Source: Chlamydomonas sphaeroides
Lineage: Eukaryota; Chlorophyta; Chlorophyceae; Chlamydomonadales; Chlamydomonadaceae
DNA: 64,000 bases
Assembly: GCA_001662425.1 (NCBI GenBank)
Contig: BDDC01000035.1
Coordinates: forward strand, 81,002 to 145,001
Direction: 5' to 3'
In this document: one piece after another, positions 1-10,532 of the stretch
How the letters are laid out: each line of letters opens with the position of its first letter
Position numbering within the stretch: the stretch's first letter is position 1
The notes under the pieces: generated by a model
What the model was told of the DNA's origin: nothing
Seen by the model: the letters and a program-made list of their open reading frames with translations, nothing else
Databases searched by the model: none
Position numbers and translations under genes: made by a program

Positions 1-3000
1 GAGGGGCGCATGCCAGCGCGCCAGTTGCAGCAGCTCGGTGCCAGGGTTGCTGGCCCAGCACACGCGGCGGCCTGCTGTCCGCCCGTTGCTGGGGCTCACC
101 AGGTTCATGACGTACTTCCAGCGCGCGTGGTCCTTGAGGGACACCTCGTGAGATGCAACTCGCGCGCCGCTTTCGGGGTTGCCCCCCAGCAGTGTTGCCA
201 TTATCTGCCCGCGGTCAAGGCGCCACGCAGGAGGGCATGCGCGGCCGTGAGGCGCGGGACAAGGCGGCAGCAGTCGTCGTCCTGGGATCGCCCGATGCGC
301 AGACCGCGGTACGAAGCAGTACGGCAGCAATACGGCAGCAGCGCCCGGCCAGTGCCGTACGGACCTGGTCTGGGCTCTGCATACTGAGCTGAGCCAGGTG
401 AAGCCGGCTCCAGTACAGCTCCTTACTGATGGTCCCGTTGGGCCATGTCTTGTCCCAGTACTGCAGCAGGAGGCGAGCGAGGTACCGGCAGGCCGCGTAT
501 CGTTGAGAAGCCCGCTTATCAAGGATGATTAGCCGACGTATCGATACGACCGACGCAAGGTACGAGGACTGGGTAACGCTACCGTACCGCGACACATGGG
601 CGGCGAGCACCACCAGCCGGCACAGCCAACCGCGCACCGCGCACTGCCAACAGCCTTGGCTGCAACGTGCGCGCACCTTTTGACTCGCGCCCCAGTTGGG
701 GCGGCCGTGGAAGAAGGCCTTGTCGTGCTTGAGCTGCCAGGGGAAGTTGTAGAGCGGGTGGTCGGAAGCAACCTGCCAGCGAGGCCGAGGGCTGCGTCTC
801 AGCGTTGGGCGCCCTGACACTAGCCCCAGCCTTGGTCCTGGCCTTGGGACGGACGTCACCGCGAAGCCTGGTCCTCGCCTTGGCCAGAGCCCCGGCGAGG
901 TCCCCGTAGACTGGCCCCGGCCCCAGCCATGCCATGGCCTTTCCCAGACCCCAACCGCATTCCCCCATCCACCGGCCGCACGTCCCCGGCACTAACCCTA
1001 AGCCCCCGACAACCCGCTGCCTCGGTCCCGTCCCCTCTCCGCCGCTGCATTGCAACTCCCTCCTCCCTCCGCTGCAGCCCGCTAGCCCGCCATGCAGGCA
1101 CACAGGCCCACCAACCCAGGCCCACGGCCGCCCCGGCCGCGCCGGCCACGCTTTGCCGCCCCTGTCGCGGGCCGCACAGCCGCCCTCCCGTCCAGCCGAC
1201 CCGCGCCAGGCCACAGCCCTCAGCCCCTAGCCGTTGTATGTCAAGTCGGTGGAGGAGACAGAGATGCCGAAGCGGAATTGTCGGACGTATCGATACAATC
1301 AGAATTAGGCACGAGGGTAGCTTAGTCCCACCATGAAGGGGAAGAGGAGGTCCACCATGCCGCGGTCCAGGTTCTTGGTGATGGACATGCCGGGGATGGG
1401 GCACGCGTCTAGGCTGCTGCACCAGCCCTGGTCCTGGTCCGACATGAAGAAGAAGGAGTCTGGGTTGGGTACGGCGGGTAGGAAGGCAGGGGATGTTGGG
1501 ATGGGAGAGAAGGTGCAGTGTAGGGCATTGGGAAGGCAGGGAGGAGGTCACTACCTTCAACCTGGCAAGCTCCAACCTGCGCCCGGCTCGACTTGGACTG
1601 TCACGACTCGCCCATATACCCTGTTGCCTGAGACGTGTTGGCTCACCTGGGAACTCCATGTGCTTGGCATACTCTTGAAAGTAGTACTGAAGGGGGCCAG
1701 GGCAGCCAAGCGCGTTGTCATGGGGTGTGCCTGGAAAAGGCATGCGGCTAGGCCCCACTTGGCGCACCTGCGTTGCCGACACCCAAAGCGTAATGCCCCC
1801 ATCCGCTCTGTCTGTGAAGTTCTGCGTGTGGTTCCAGTTTGAGTGGAACGGGTAGTACCACCTTGGGGGCGGGGAGGATGGGAATGCAAGGGTGGGTTGG
1901 TGGGTTGGTGGGTGGTTGGTGGGTTGGTTGGTGGGTGGGGGTAAAGACATGAGCGTGCCATCGTCTGGAAGTGTCCAGGTTGCGTCAAGACATATGTGTG
2001 ACCCAAGCTCCAGAGGCGCCCCCGGCGCCGCCCACCCCGACCCACTTGTTGCGGTAGATCAGCACCATGCTTTGCTGATGCCAGCCTAGGGTTTGGGCGT
2101 GGATGGGGAAGGGCACGTCGGCGTGGGCTGCGCAGGCGCGGAGGGGTGGATAGGGTTGTAGCGGTCATGGGGCCCCAAGTCACCATGTGCGCTACTTGTG
2201 TTCCAGGGCTCGCATGCTGCAGCAGATGGCGCTGCAGCCCCTGATGGGGAAAGCCTCCCGTGGGCCAATGCGCAGCTTGCCCTGCCACTTGGAGGCTGCA
2301 ACGCAAGGAGCGGCGTGTAGTGGGTGCGGTCTGGCATCCCGATCCCGTCCGACTGAAGGCCAACAAGTAGCGCGTGAGCGGCCGCGCGACAGCCGTCAAT
2401 GAGATTCGCAACGAGGGAAAGGGACTTGCCCCTGGCAGCGGCCGCTGTGCACAGCGGCGCCGGTCTCTGGCGCGCACAGCATGCGACCAGCGGCCCGGCG
2501 CCGGCGGCCAGCGGCCCAGCGGCCCAGCGGCGGCGGCCAGCGGCCCGGTGGCGGCGGGGGTCAGCGGCCCAGCGGCCTGGCGGCGGCGGCCAGCGGCCCG
2601 GCGGCAGCCAGCGGCTCGCCGCTGCGCAGGCTGGAGCTGCAGTAATCCATGAGCCGGCTCGAGGCGCACAAGTACAAAAGGACATCATTAAAGCTCGCCA
2701 AGCGGACGGCAAAGGAGGCGCAGGCCAATGAGAGCACCAAGGCGCCCTCCAAGCGCAAGCACAGCCGGATCCAGGCTTCGGCGTGCCCAACAACATCACG
2801 TATTATATCGCCCATAATAACTTATGGGCTTCACTGACCGTAGTGACTCCAGCGCTTCATGAAGGCGTCGATGTGGGTTCTGCGGAGCCGACCGGGGGCT
2901 CACATGAGCGACGGCTGAATGGGCGATGGAGTATGTGGGCATTCGGGTGCTGGCAACTGAGCCTGTTCACTGGATGAAGGTCGAAGGCACTGAGCCCCCC

Positions 3001-3350
3001 CAGCGACGGACCTGTTGAGCGGCGCGAGCTTGCGCCAAGACTCCAGGTCTGGCCCCATTGTCGCGTTGTAGAAGTCTTTGAGCTCCTCATCGGTGCTAGC
3101 GCAGGGCAGCATGCCTGGCGGCAAGGTGACGCCGGCGACGGTGTGGATGGTGCCCGCAATGGCATCCGTGCAACTTCCCTGCCATACCCGGGTTTCCAGC
3201 GTCGCCCCATATCTCCTCAACGTGTGCAGCGGTGTGGCAGATGGCGTGGTGCTCGGCAGGGAAGGCGGGTTGCGGCTGAGCCGCGATGATCGAAATTAAG
3301 GCGCAATGCAAGCTAAGCGTTGCAATCAGCGTAAAGAATTGCACGTCCAT
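1..3350 (-). CDS. Secreted GT90 / CAP10-domain glycosyltransferase, partial at left edge
   Basis: Likely a lumenal ER/Golgi glycosyltransferase of the CAP10/POGLUT (GT90) type. Exons read as 3350-3012, 2879-2839, 2295-2196, 2069-2046, 1861-1647, 1459-1332, 772-677, 460-365 and 204-100, then a donor at 99 leading out of the window. The N-terminus (MDVQFFTLIATLSLHCALIS) is a signal peptide. Family-like stations in order are CPIPGMSITKNLDRGMVDLLFP (aligns with the VFSFSKT...DIMYP segment of POGLUT1), FPWQLKHDKAFFHGRPN (aligns with WPWKKKNSTAYFRGSRT) and LKDHARWKYVMNL (aligns with DHCKYKYLFNF). The conserved region that follows lies left of the window. Exon 1 needs a one-base frame change near 3205-3230: the signal-peptide frame runs into a stop at 3096, while the next frame (VWQGSCTDAIAGTIHTVAGV) is clearly coding and lacks its own ATG. 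This is either a sequence error in AAACCCGGG or a broken gene. Exon 4 is the least certain. Family assignment is by remembered pattern, not a search. Confidence 0.68.
2475..2630. repeat. GC-rich minisatellite (CAGCGGCCC units) in GT90 intron
   Basis: Imperfect tandem units built on CAGCGGCCC with GGCGGC spacers fill about 150 bp of the intron between the exons at 2295 and 2839. It creates long open frames on both strands, which I regard as repeat artefacts. Confidence 0.8.
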
Positions 3351-4404
3351 CGGCAAGGAGACACAACGAAGCAGGTACCGATTTTAAGTGCAGTGTTGAA
3401 AAAAATAGCGTCAATACGGACAGCTCGGTGCTTGTCAAGACAGGAGAGGGAAGGCCCACACTACCACTACAAATTGCACGCAGTGCTGCTTCATTCCGTT
3501 CAACGCCGACCCGTGCCAGTCACACAAACCCCCACTAACCCTGACCGATTGGCCCCATGCTAAACAGGAGTGAGCTTGCTGCAGGACAGATCATTAATCC
3601 TGATGCCACGCCTCGATAAGTACAGACCCCACTTGGGAACAACCTCGAGTCGGCGACTGGTAATATCCAGGAGGACCGCAAAGCGCCCGCACAGAGTCGC
3701 AGTGGCATGCAAGTAGCACTTCAGCGAGGTAGAGCAGCAGGTGGGCAGGTTTACGTGACGCGGCGCGAAGGTGGCATCGGCGACCGGTAATACCCAGGAG
3801 GCCTGCAAAGCGCTCCCACTTAGTCGCGCTGGCTGTACTACTACATGATGTAGTATTACAGTTGCTCAGAGACAAGTTTGCGCTGCGGGGCGCGAAGTTG
3901 GTCTTCACGTGCCCAGCGCTCTGATTATTGCTCGCAGCGTCTGCAAAACTCTTGCGGCAAATTGTTTCACGAGCGCGAGCACAAAAGACCCTGAATCGAG
4001 AAAGCTGCGACTAATTGTCGGCAGCAACGAACTACACCCGCCCATTTGCGAGAGTAGACATTATTGATTATGAGCTACGGCCTACTTCAAATTGCGCCGA
4101 AACACACAGGGGTGTCCAAAACCAAGGGGTGTCGAAACGTGCACTCTCACCTCCCGCTGGAAAGATGCGGCGCACTGGTATAATAGGCCGTTATCTACAG
4201 AAATGTCACTCACTTTCGCAGTCTCGAAGTCGTGCCGGTAAAACGCTGCCACCTGAGTTCATCTGTAACTTCTGTTTCCCTAAGCGGGATGTTGCGACCA
4301 AATAGTGACTATGGCGGAGCTGCCCGAATCCTGCCCAGCTACCAGACTCTTACTAAGGCATGCAAGACTCCGTCTCAAGCCCCGCTCATGCATGTCCGTC
4401 TCTT
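3351..4404. other. Intergenic, GT90 5' side to AGS 3' end
   Basis: Apart from the 127-bp tandem duplication, I see no gene. Part must hold the GT90 promoter. It is locally more AT-rich (3850-4100) than the rest of the window. Confidence 0.5.
3646..3896. repeat. Two diverged tandem copies of a ~127-bp unit
   Basis: The segments at 3646-3769 and 3773-3896 align. CGGCGACTGGTAATATCCAG at 3651 matches CGGCGACCGGTAATACCCAG at 3778, and both copies end in GGCGCGAA. The offset is 127 bp. The unit lies between the GT90 start and the poly(A) signal of the argininosuccinate synthase gene, outside any gene model. Both copies are open on the minus strand, but I recognise no protein. Confidence 0.75.
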
Positions 4405-4409
4405 TTACA
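4405..4409 (-). terminator. TGTAA poly(A) signal of argininosuccinate synthase gene
   Basis: TTACA on the plus strand reads TGTAA on the transcript, 415 nt beyond the stop codon. TGTAA is the known volvocine polyadenylation signal; its use here is inferred from position. Confidence 0.55.
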
Positions 4410-4823
4410 CAGGCAGGACCGCCCTGAAAGCACCGCGCCTTGTGCCACGTGGACCCCTTAAGTATGGTACCACGCCAAGACTCAAGCGATCGTCCACGCG
4501 GTTGCGTGGGTGCAATGCTCTCAAGCCATCGCGTCCTGCCATCGCATTTCCCCCGAACAGGCTTTCCCCCCCCAACAGGCATCCGCTGCAGGGCCGGTGC
4601 CCGCGCCAGCCTCGGCCCACGTACTGCCTGCCTGCTCGGTCAGGCCTCAACCAAAAGTTCGGTCATATACAAGCGCTCGCAACACGCGCCGCCTTCCGCC
4701 GAGGGGGGCCTACATGCCACAGCCACGCTCTGCCGGCCAGCCAGCTAATGGCCAGATGCTCGCAGCTTCGTGCGCCGCGCCCGTCCCGCCAAACGCCGTG
4801 CCGCCCTCACGCCCGCAGCTTCT

Positions 4824-7800
4824 CTACAGCTTCTTGTAGCGGTTGACGCCCAGCGTGCGCAGGCGCAGCGCCTGCAGCTTGATAAAGCCGCCGGCGTCGG
4901 CCTGGTTGTACAGGCCCTTGTCGTCCTCGAACGAGGCGATGACCTGTGGGGCGATGGTGATGTACGGCCTTGTCAGCACAGGGTACGCAAGCCAAGGAAA
5001 GACCAAGGAACCTAGGAAGGACCAAGGACCAAGGAAAGACCAAGGAACCAAGGAAGGACCAAGGACCAAGGAAAGACCAGTACCAGTGCTTGCCGCACCT
5101 TGTCGTACAAGGAGAAGGGGCTGCGGCGGCCGCAGACAGTCACGTTGCCCTTGTACAGCTTGACCTTAACCTCGCCTGCCAGGGTCGCAACCATCAAGTG
5201 TTACGCGACCATCAAGTGTTTGCGTGACGCACGCAGCAGGCGCACCCCGTGCCTGCGCGTGCCTGGGGTCCAGACCTCCGCACCCCTCCGCAACTACTCC
5301 GGGTGCGGGAACCCATGATGGTTGGCCCTGAACACCAACCCCCGCCCGAGGCCTCACCCGTGCAGTACTCCTGCGTCTTGTCGACCAGCGCCTGCAGCGC
5401 CTCGCGCTCGGGCGAGAACCAGAAGCCGTTGTACACCAGCGAGGCGTAGCGCGGCATGAGGTCGTCCTTCATGTGCAGCTCCTCGCGATCGAGCGTGATG
5501 CTCTCCATGGCCCTGCGGCAGCGACCGCGGGGGCGATGGAAATGCTGTCAGCTATCATCATCAACCATGGATGGCTTCAGACACCGCATTCAGCCCTGCA
5601 CCGGGCTGCGAGTTCACCACGCCGTCGCGGCACGCTGCCGTCCGGCGCCAGGCCGTGCCGTACATGTACGCACAGGCTGCGTGCTTGGCAGCGCCCTCGA
5701 CGCGACACCAGCGCACCTGTGCGCCACCTGCATGATGGTGCCGCCGGGGGTCTCGTACACGCCGCGCGACTTCATGCCCACGAAGCGCGACTCCACCAGG
5801 TCCACGCGCCCCACGCCGTTCTGGCCTGCGGGGCAGGGGGGCGCAGCAGGCCACGCGTTGCCGCATGAGCCACACACGCGTGGTGTTCAGAAATAAGTAT
5901 AATAGTACGATAGCATAATAGTAGAATAGTATAATAGTAAGACAAAACCAACACGCGTGGCGTGCGCAGCGCAGCCAGACCCTGCCCCTGCGCGCCTTGC
6001 CAGCCATGCATGCGCGCCCAAGCAGCGCGCCTCACCTCCGAGCTCGTTGAGCTTGGTGAGGATGGTGGCGGGGCTCATGCGCACGCCGTCAATGGCCACC
6101 GGGTTGCCCTTCTCGAACGCCAGCTCGAACACGGTGGGTTGGTCGGGGGCCTGCGGGCCGGCACGCAGTCCCGCACAGGCGTGATCAGCACCGCGTCAGC
6201 AGCCTTGCAGGGTGCTGCGGCCACTGGTTTTGGCTGTGGCAGCCCCGTCACCCCCCTCTCCGCAGGCGTGCGCAGCAATTATGTAGCAGTATCGCGCCCT
6301 CGCGGCGCACCGCAGCGCACCTGCTCAGCGACAGGAGCGCGTCTACAGCCCCAAGGATGGACAGCAACGTACAATGATGCGTAGTTCATGGCACTACCGG
6401 TCATACGCCTTCAACCTTACCTGCTCGGGCGACACGGAGCGCGTGAACATGGACTCATCGGGCGTGGTCCACGGGTCCTCCAGCGCGTTGCCTTCGTAGC
6501 TGATGTGCAGCAGGTTGGCGTCCATGCTGTACGGCGGCTCGCCGCGCTTGGACTGCGGGTGGGGAGGGGGCGCGCGGCGGGCAGCTGTGGTTTGCCACCA
6601 ATTGCTAGGCGCAGCGCAGTGCAGCGCATCCGCGCGCCAGTAGTGTGTGTTCATCAACCCCAGCGTGCGTCCAGGGCGTTGCGCGGGGATGCGCCTCTCT
6701 GCTGCTTGCGAGCGCGGCCCCTTACGCACGCACGCACACGACGCATGCACCGACGCACCGCAACGACGGCACAAGCCCGCGCGCGCAAAACCCACCGAGG
6801 GCACGGGGATCTTGTTCTTCTCCGCGTACTCGATGAGCTTGGTGCGCGACAGAAGGTCCCACTCGCGCCAGGGCGCAATGACCTTAATGTCGGGCTTGAG
6901 CGAGTAGTAGCTGCGGGCGTTGGGGGAGGGGGGCGTTGCAGAACCTTTACCTTTCGACACTGGACGCGCGCGCACGAAAGCGCGCGAGGCGGTTGCCAAG
7001 CGGAAAGGCAGGAGGCACCTGCCAGGCCGTCCCAGTCCGGGGTCCCCCTGCCCTGATAGCTTGCCTTTTATCAACTCTATCGACTGAATCAGAGGGCTGC
7101 CTTCACGTCACTCACCCGACCTCGAACCGGACCTGGTCGTTGCCTTTGCCCGTGGCGCCGTGCGACACGGCGTCGGCGCCAACCTGCCGGGGAATGGCAG
7201 GGAGACGCAGTCACGAGCGCGGTCAGCCACGTGGCCTGGCATGCGAGGCGCTACGGCACGGGCGCCCTCGTGGAGGGCCGCCCGGGTCGACCGCACTCAG
7301 CCTTCACTTGACCACGCTGCGGCGAGCCGCTCAGCCGCACCGCACGGCTCGACGGCTCGCAATGGCTCATGGACTCAGGACAGGCTTGCCGCCCAAGCCA
7401 CGGCCGCCACACCACCCGACCTGATGCCGTCCTCGGGCGGCATAAGCCGGCCCAGACCCCCGGAGGCCCTCGTTCGTGCGTGCTCTCAGACTCAGGGGCC
7501 AAGCCCGCCGGCCCCGACCCGCATCCGCCTGCACGCCATCGCCCCATGCATGCGAACACGCCAGTGTTCGCATGCATGTCCGCGTGTCAAGAACGCGCGC
7601 ACCGCTCACCTCCTTGGCGATTTCGATCTGGCGCTTGGCGATCAGCGGCCGCGCGATCGAGGTGCCCAGCAGATAGGTTCCCTCGTACAGCGCGTTGGCC
7701 CTGCAAGCGCCAGCCAAGAAATTCGCGAACGTTGATCGACACGGCCAATCAGAGGGCACGCGCCGCAGCCCGGCAGCCAATCCACGGATGATGCAAGGGC

Positions 7801-8688
7801 AGATCGCTGCCCCTGGGCAGCGGGCTGGCGAGCAGGGAAGCGTGGGTTGCCGCCAGCCCCAGCAGCGCGCCGCACCGACTCGGGCGGCCGCCGTGGCGCG
7901 GAGTCGGCGGCTGCGGCGGTGTGCGGCAGCGGTTCATGGTGCCATGGCCTCACCTGAACATGGGGAAGACGTAGTCGCGGACGAACTCCTCGCGCAGGTC
8001 ATCAATGAAAATCTGCTTGACACCAAACTGCTCAGCCTTGGCACGGGCGGGCTCCAGCTCCTCGCCCTGCGGCGAGCGGCGAGGCAACACGGGGCGCCAA
8101 GCGGTTCATGCAGCAGTGAGGGCCCTGCGCCGATGTGTCCGGGAAGGGGTAGCAAAGGGCTGCGGGCTGTGCCCTGGCGATAGGTCACGGGCGTGCGCGA
8201 CCGCGCGTGCTCAAGGGCAAGGTGATACCGGTCTGGGTAGGACTGTGGGTAGGGTTGGCACAACCACCGTCCGCACCTGGCCCAGGTCGGCAGTGAACGT
8301 CACGACCTCGCAGCCGTAGGTGTCCTGGAGCCACTTCAGGATGATGGACGTGTCAAGACCGCCTGTGTTTCGTGACACGGCACCAAACGTTTCCACACAC
8401 ACATCAGCGTGATCACGGAAATCCTGGAAAATGGCACGGCTGCCACCGCCGGCTACGGATGTGGCGTGCTCGTCGCGACATGTGGATTGACCCCGAGTAG
8501 CCGTGGCCTGACTTGCGAGCCTTACCCGAGTAGGCAAGCACGACCTTCTTGACGTTGCCAGACATGCCAGCAGCACGGACCGACACGCACGCCTTGCGAC
8601 CGCGGACCGGCGCAAGCGCAGCCGACTTGCGCACGCCCGCCACGGGGCGCTGCCCAAGCTTCATGCCTGAAGTTACGAAGGAGAACAT
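4824..8688 (-). CDS. ASS1: Argininosuccinate synthase, chloroplast
   Basis: Joins citrulline and aspartate with ATP to give argininosuccinate, the penultimate step of arginine synthesis, here in the plastid. Twelve exons: 8688-8526, 8362-8277, 8066-7954, 7700-7610, 7183-7116, 6910-6796, 6552-6421, 6150-6036, 5825-5717, 5512-5358, 5175-5099, 4943-4824. All phases close, giving 447 residues. Residues 1-42 are Ser/Arg/Ala-rich and acid-poor, a transit peptide. The mature part starts at [20 protein letters not shown], the ATP-pyrophosphatase loop. It continues with FIDDLREEFVRDYVFPMFRA, ALYEGTYLLGTSIARPLIAK, VSHGATGKGNDQVRFEVGYY, APWREWDL, FVGMKSRGVYETPGGTIM and LYKGNVTVCGRRSPFSLYDK, all in the family's canonical order. 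Nothing essential is missing. The start is the first ATG of the exon. Intron 11 holds a 37-bp minisatellite, and intron 8 (5826-6035) a small AT-rich insertion. Confidence 0.97.
4993..5080. repeat. 37-bp minisatellite in last AGS intron
   Basis: AAGGAAAGACCAAGGAACC-type units repeat about 2.3 times with a 37-bp period, filling most of the intron 4944-5098. Confidence 0.85.
5874..5960. mobile_element. Small AT-rich insertion with 10-bp target-site duplication (AGS intron)
   Basis: A 67-bp AT-rich block (5884-5950) starting TGTTCAGAAATAAGTATAA and continuing with ATAGTA-like units is bracketed by ACACGCGTGG at 5874-5883 and 5951-5960. The block contrasts sharply with its GC-rich surroundings. 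The same first 19 bases recur at 41710 in another gene's intron, also with flanking direct repeats. Likely a short retroposed or DNA-mediated insertion; the class is unknown. Confidence 0.75.
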
Positions 8689-9600
8689 GCGCAGCGAGTT
8701 GCGGCGACGCGATACCGTGCCCAGGCGTCAACCCTATGCCGTGCCGGCGCTAGGGCTAGGGCTCGCTGTCGGCCGTGTCGGCTTCGTCATGACCATGTCA
8801 ATCACGCCTTGCTCCTCCTGGGTTCTCTGCTTTGCTTACCGAGCATGGTTGGCTGTGCAAGTGCAAACACGTGAGCTGATCGACAATTGAGCGACGCGGG
8901 CTTGCAACGGCACAGGGACTGCAAGCGAGCCAATGCTACGCCACTTGAAGTTATGAACGGGATGGGAGACGTTGCAGACGATTTCCACCCATTCGCTTGC
9001 ATGGGCCGCCCCATCCCGCTCGTGTCGATACCCGACACCCGACCCATTCCCCCCAACGCAACAACCAACAGTATTGCTGGAGTTCTAGGAATTACCCGCT
9101 GCAGGACTTCGTTGCCCATTCGCTTAGAATGAAGTCGGCCAGCGTTATCCAAGCGCGGTGAAGTTGGCCCTCCGGCGCCGCCTGGGCACTGGCCAGCCAG
9201 TGGCGGCGCTCGTCGGCGGAACTCGTCGTGTTTAGCACCAGCCGATGCCCGCCGAAACGCCGAATCTAAGGCGTCAATACCGCCGTTAACATCTCTTTGA
9301 CTTCACTTCTCTCGTAGGGATTTGACTTTTCTCTTACAGGTCAGTGCAGCGTGTAGGTCGGGCTCGCATAGCATCGGGGACCGAGGCTGGCGGACGCTGG
9401 CTACGGGCTCCGCGCCATCGCTCCATATGAACTACGAGGAACTGGCTGATGGCAACGCGGCTTCCGGGTCGGGCCAGTGCTCGAGGTTGCCCTGGCGCCC
9501 GAGTCCCACTGGCTCGGCCCATGCGCCGGCCTGCGCCGCGTGGCGTCTATGTAACGCGTCCTCGTCCTCTCCCCATTCACAACAAACGCCGCATAGTTAC
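8689..9600. other. Upstream region of argininosuccinate synthase
   Basis: No gene recognised. It presumably holds the AGS promoter and 5' leader. An open minus frame at 8802-9152 has no family features. Confidence 0.45.
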
Positions 9601-9603
9601 ACC

Positions 9604-9652
9604 TCCCCAGCTGCACATGGATGCATGGCTCGCCCCAAAAAGAGGCCAAAAG
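9604..9652 (+). repeat. R1 repeat, truncated copy
   Basis: Shares the R1 left end (CCTCCCCAGCTGC, then GCATGGCTCGCCCCAAAAAG and AGGCCA) with the two long copies, then diverges. Only about 50 bp is retained. Confidence 0.75.
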
Positions 9653-10162
9653 GAGGATAATTAAAACCATTCCCATTGCCTGACCATTTTCATCCACGAG
9701 CATGCATGTCACATCAAACGAACGCGTGATTTGCGCTCAGGCGGTGCTCAGCCTTAGCTGGAACCAGCCTCCAGCCATGCCCCTCTCTGTCTGCAGCAAT
9801 CCAATGCCCAATTACGGCTTCGGCGCGCCCTTTGCTAATTCCACCCGGAGATCAGATTTCGCAGGACCCCTGACCCTGCGCTCAGTGTTGCACGCTCGTC
9901 TCCGGCTCTCTGCAGCAAGCTCACCGCCAGCCCACGGCTGGTAGCAATGACGCAGCAGGCTTCCGCGCTGCTTGCGGCAGCCGAGATATCGTGCAGACAC
10001 GCGCATGACATGCAAGCTGGCGGTTGGGCCGCTGCCCCCTCACGCTTCGGGGCGACCCTCTCTCACGACGTCACGCACCACGACCCCTGTGCCCGCCTCT
10101 GTGAAGGTGCGGCTCCTTCTATGAAAGCCATATACCGTGGTGCAGCACACCGCGCGCGTGCC

Positions 10163-10478
10163 ATCGAAACCTGCCCAGCTGCGCATGGGTGCATGGCTCG
10201 CCCCAAAAAGAGGCCACTTAGACCACACGCAAACAGTCGGTCATCATGCGGTTGTCGCCGGGGCTATTTCAGGGGTCTCGGGCACACCGACATCCGTGCC
10301 CTCACCCCACGGGCCGGACTTTGCCGCCCTAACTGCCTACAACGGCAGGAATGCATAACTCAATGCACGCCGCCGCTGCTGCCGCTCTCGCTGTGTCGCG
10401 GCCGCTTGCGGCGGCCGCTACCATCCCCTCCGCCTCCGCCGCCCGGCCCATCGCCGCCCGGCCCATCGCCGCTTGAAA
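10163..10478 (+). repeat. R1 dispersed repeat, long copy, plus orientation
   Basis: About 315 bp running from AAACCTGCCCAGCTGCGCAT through GCATGGCTCGCCCCAAAAAG to repeated GGCCCATCGCCGC units. It aligns over its length with the inverted copy at 22907-23220. It lies just past the stop of the O-methyltransferase gene, probably inside its 3' UTR. A palindromic GCGGCCGC...GCGGCCGC block sits at about 10398-10420. No coding capacity was recognised. Confidence 0.85.
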
Positions 10479-10532
10479 CCAATGCGCCACTGCCACACAC
10501 GGCGAGGTGGAAGGCAACTGAGGTGTACGGCC

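Noticed and set aside
2649..2837. Lys-rich plus-strand open frame
   Set aside because: Lies in a GT90 intron and has no homology or splice support; the minus frame over it is equally unsupported.
8802..9152. 116-codon minus-strand frame upstream of AGS
   Set aside because: No family features; position fits the promoter and leader of AGS.
10163..10478. GAAACC direct repeats flanking R1 as a target-site duplication
   Set aside because: The left repeat is also present in the other R1 copy, so it is probably part of the element.
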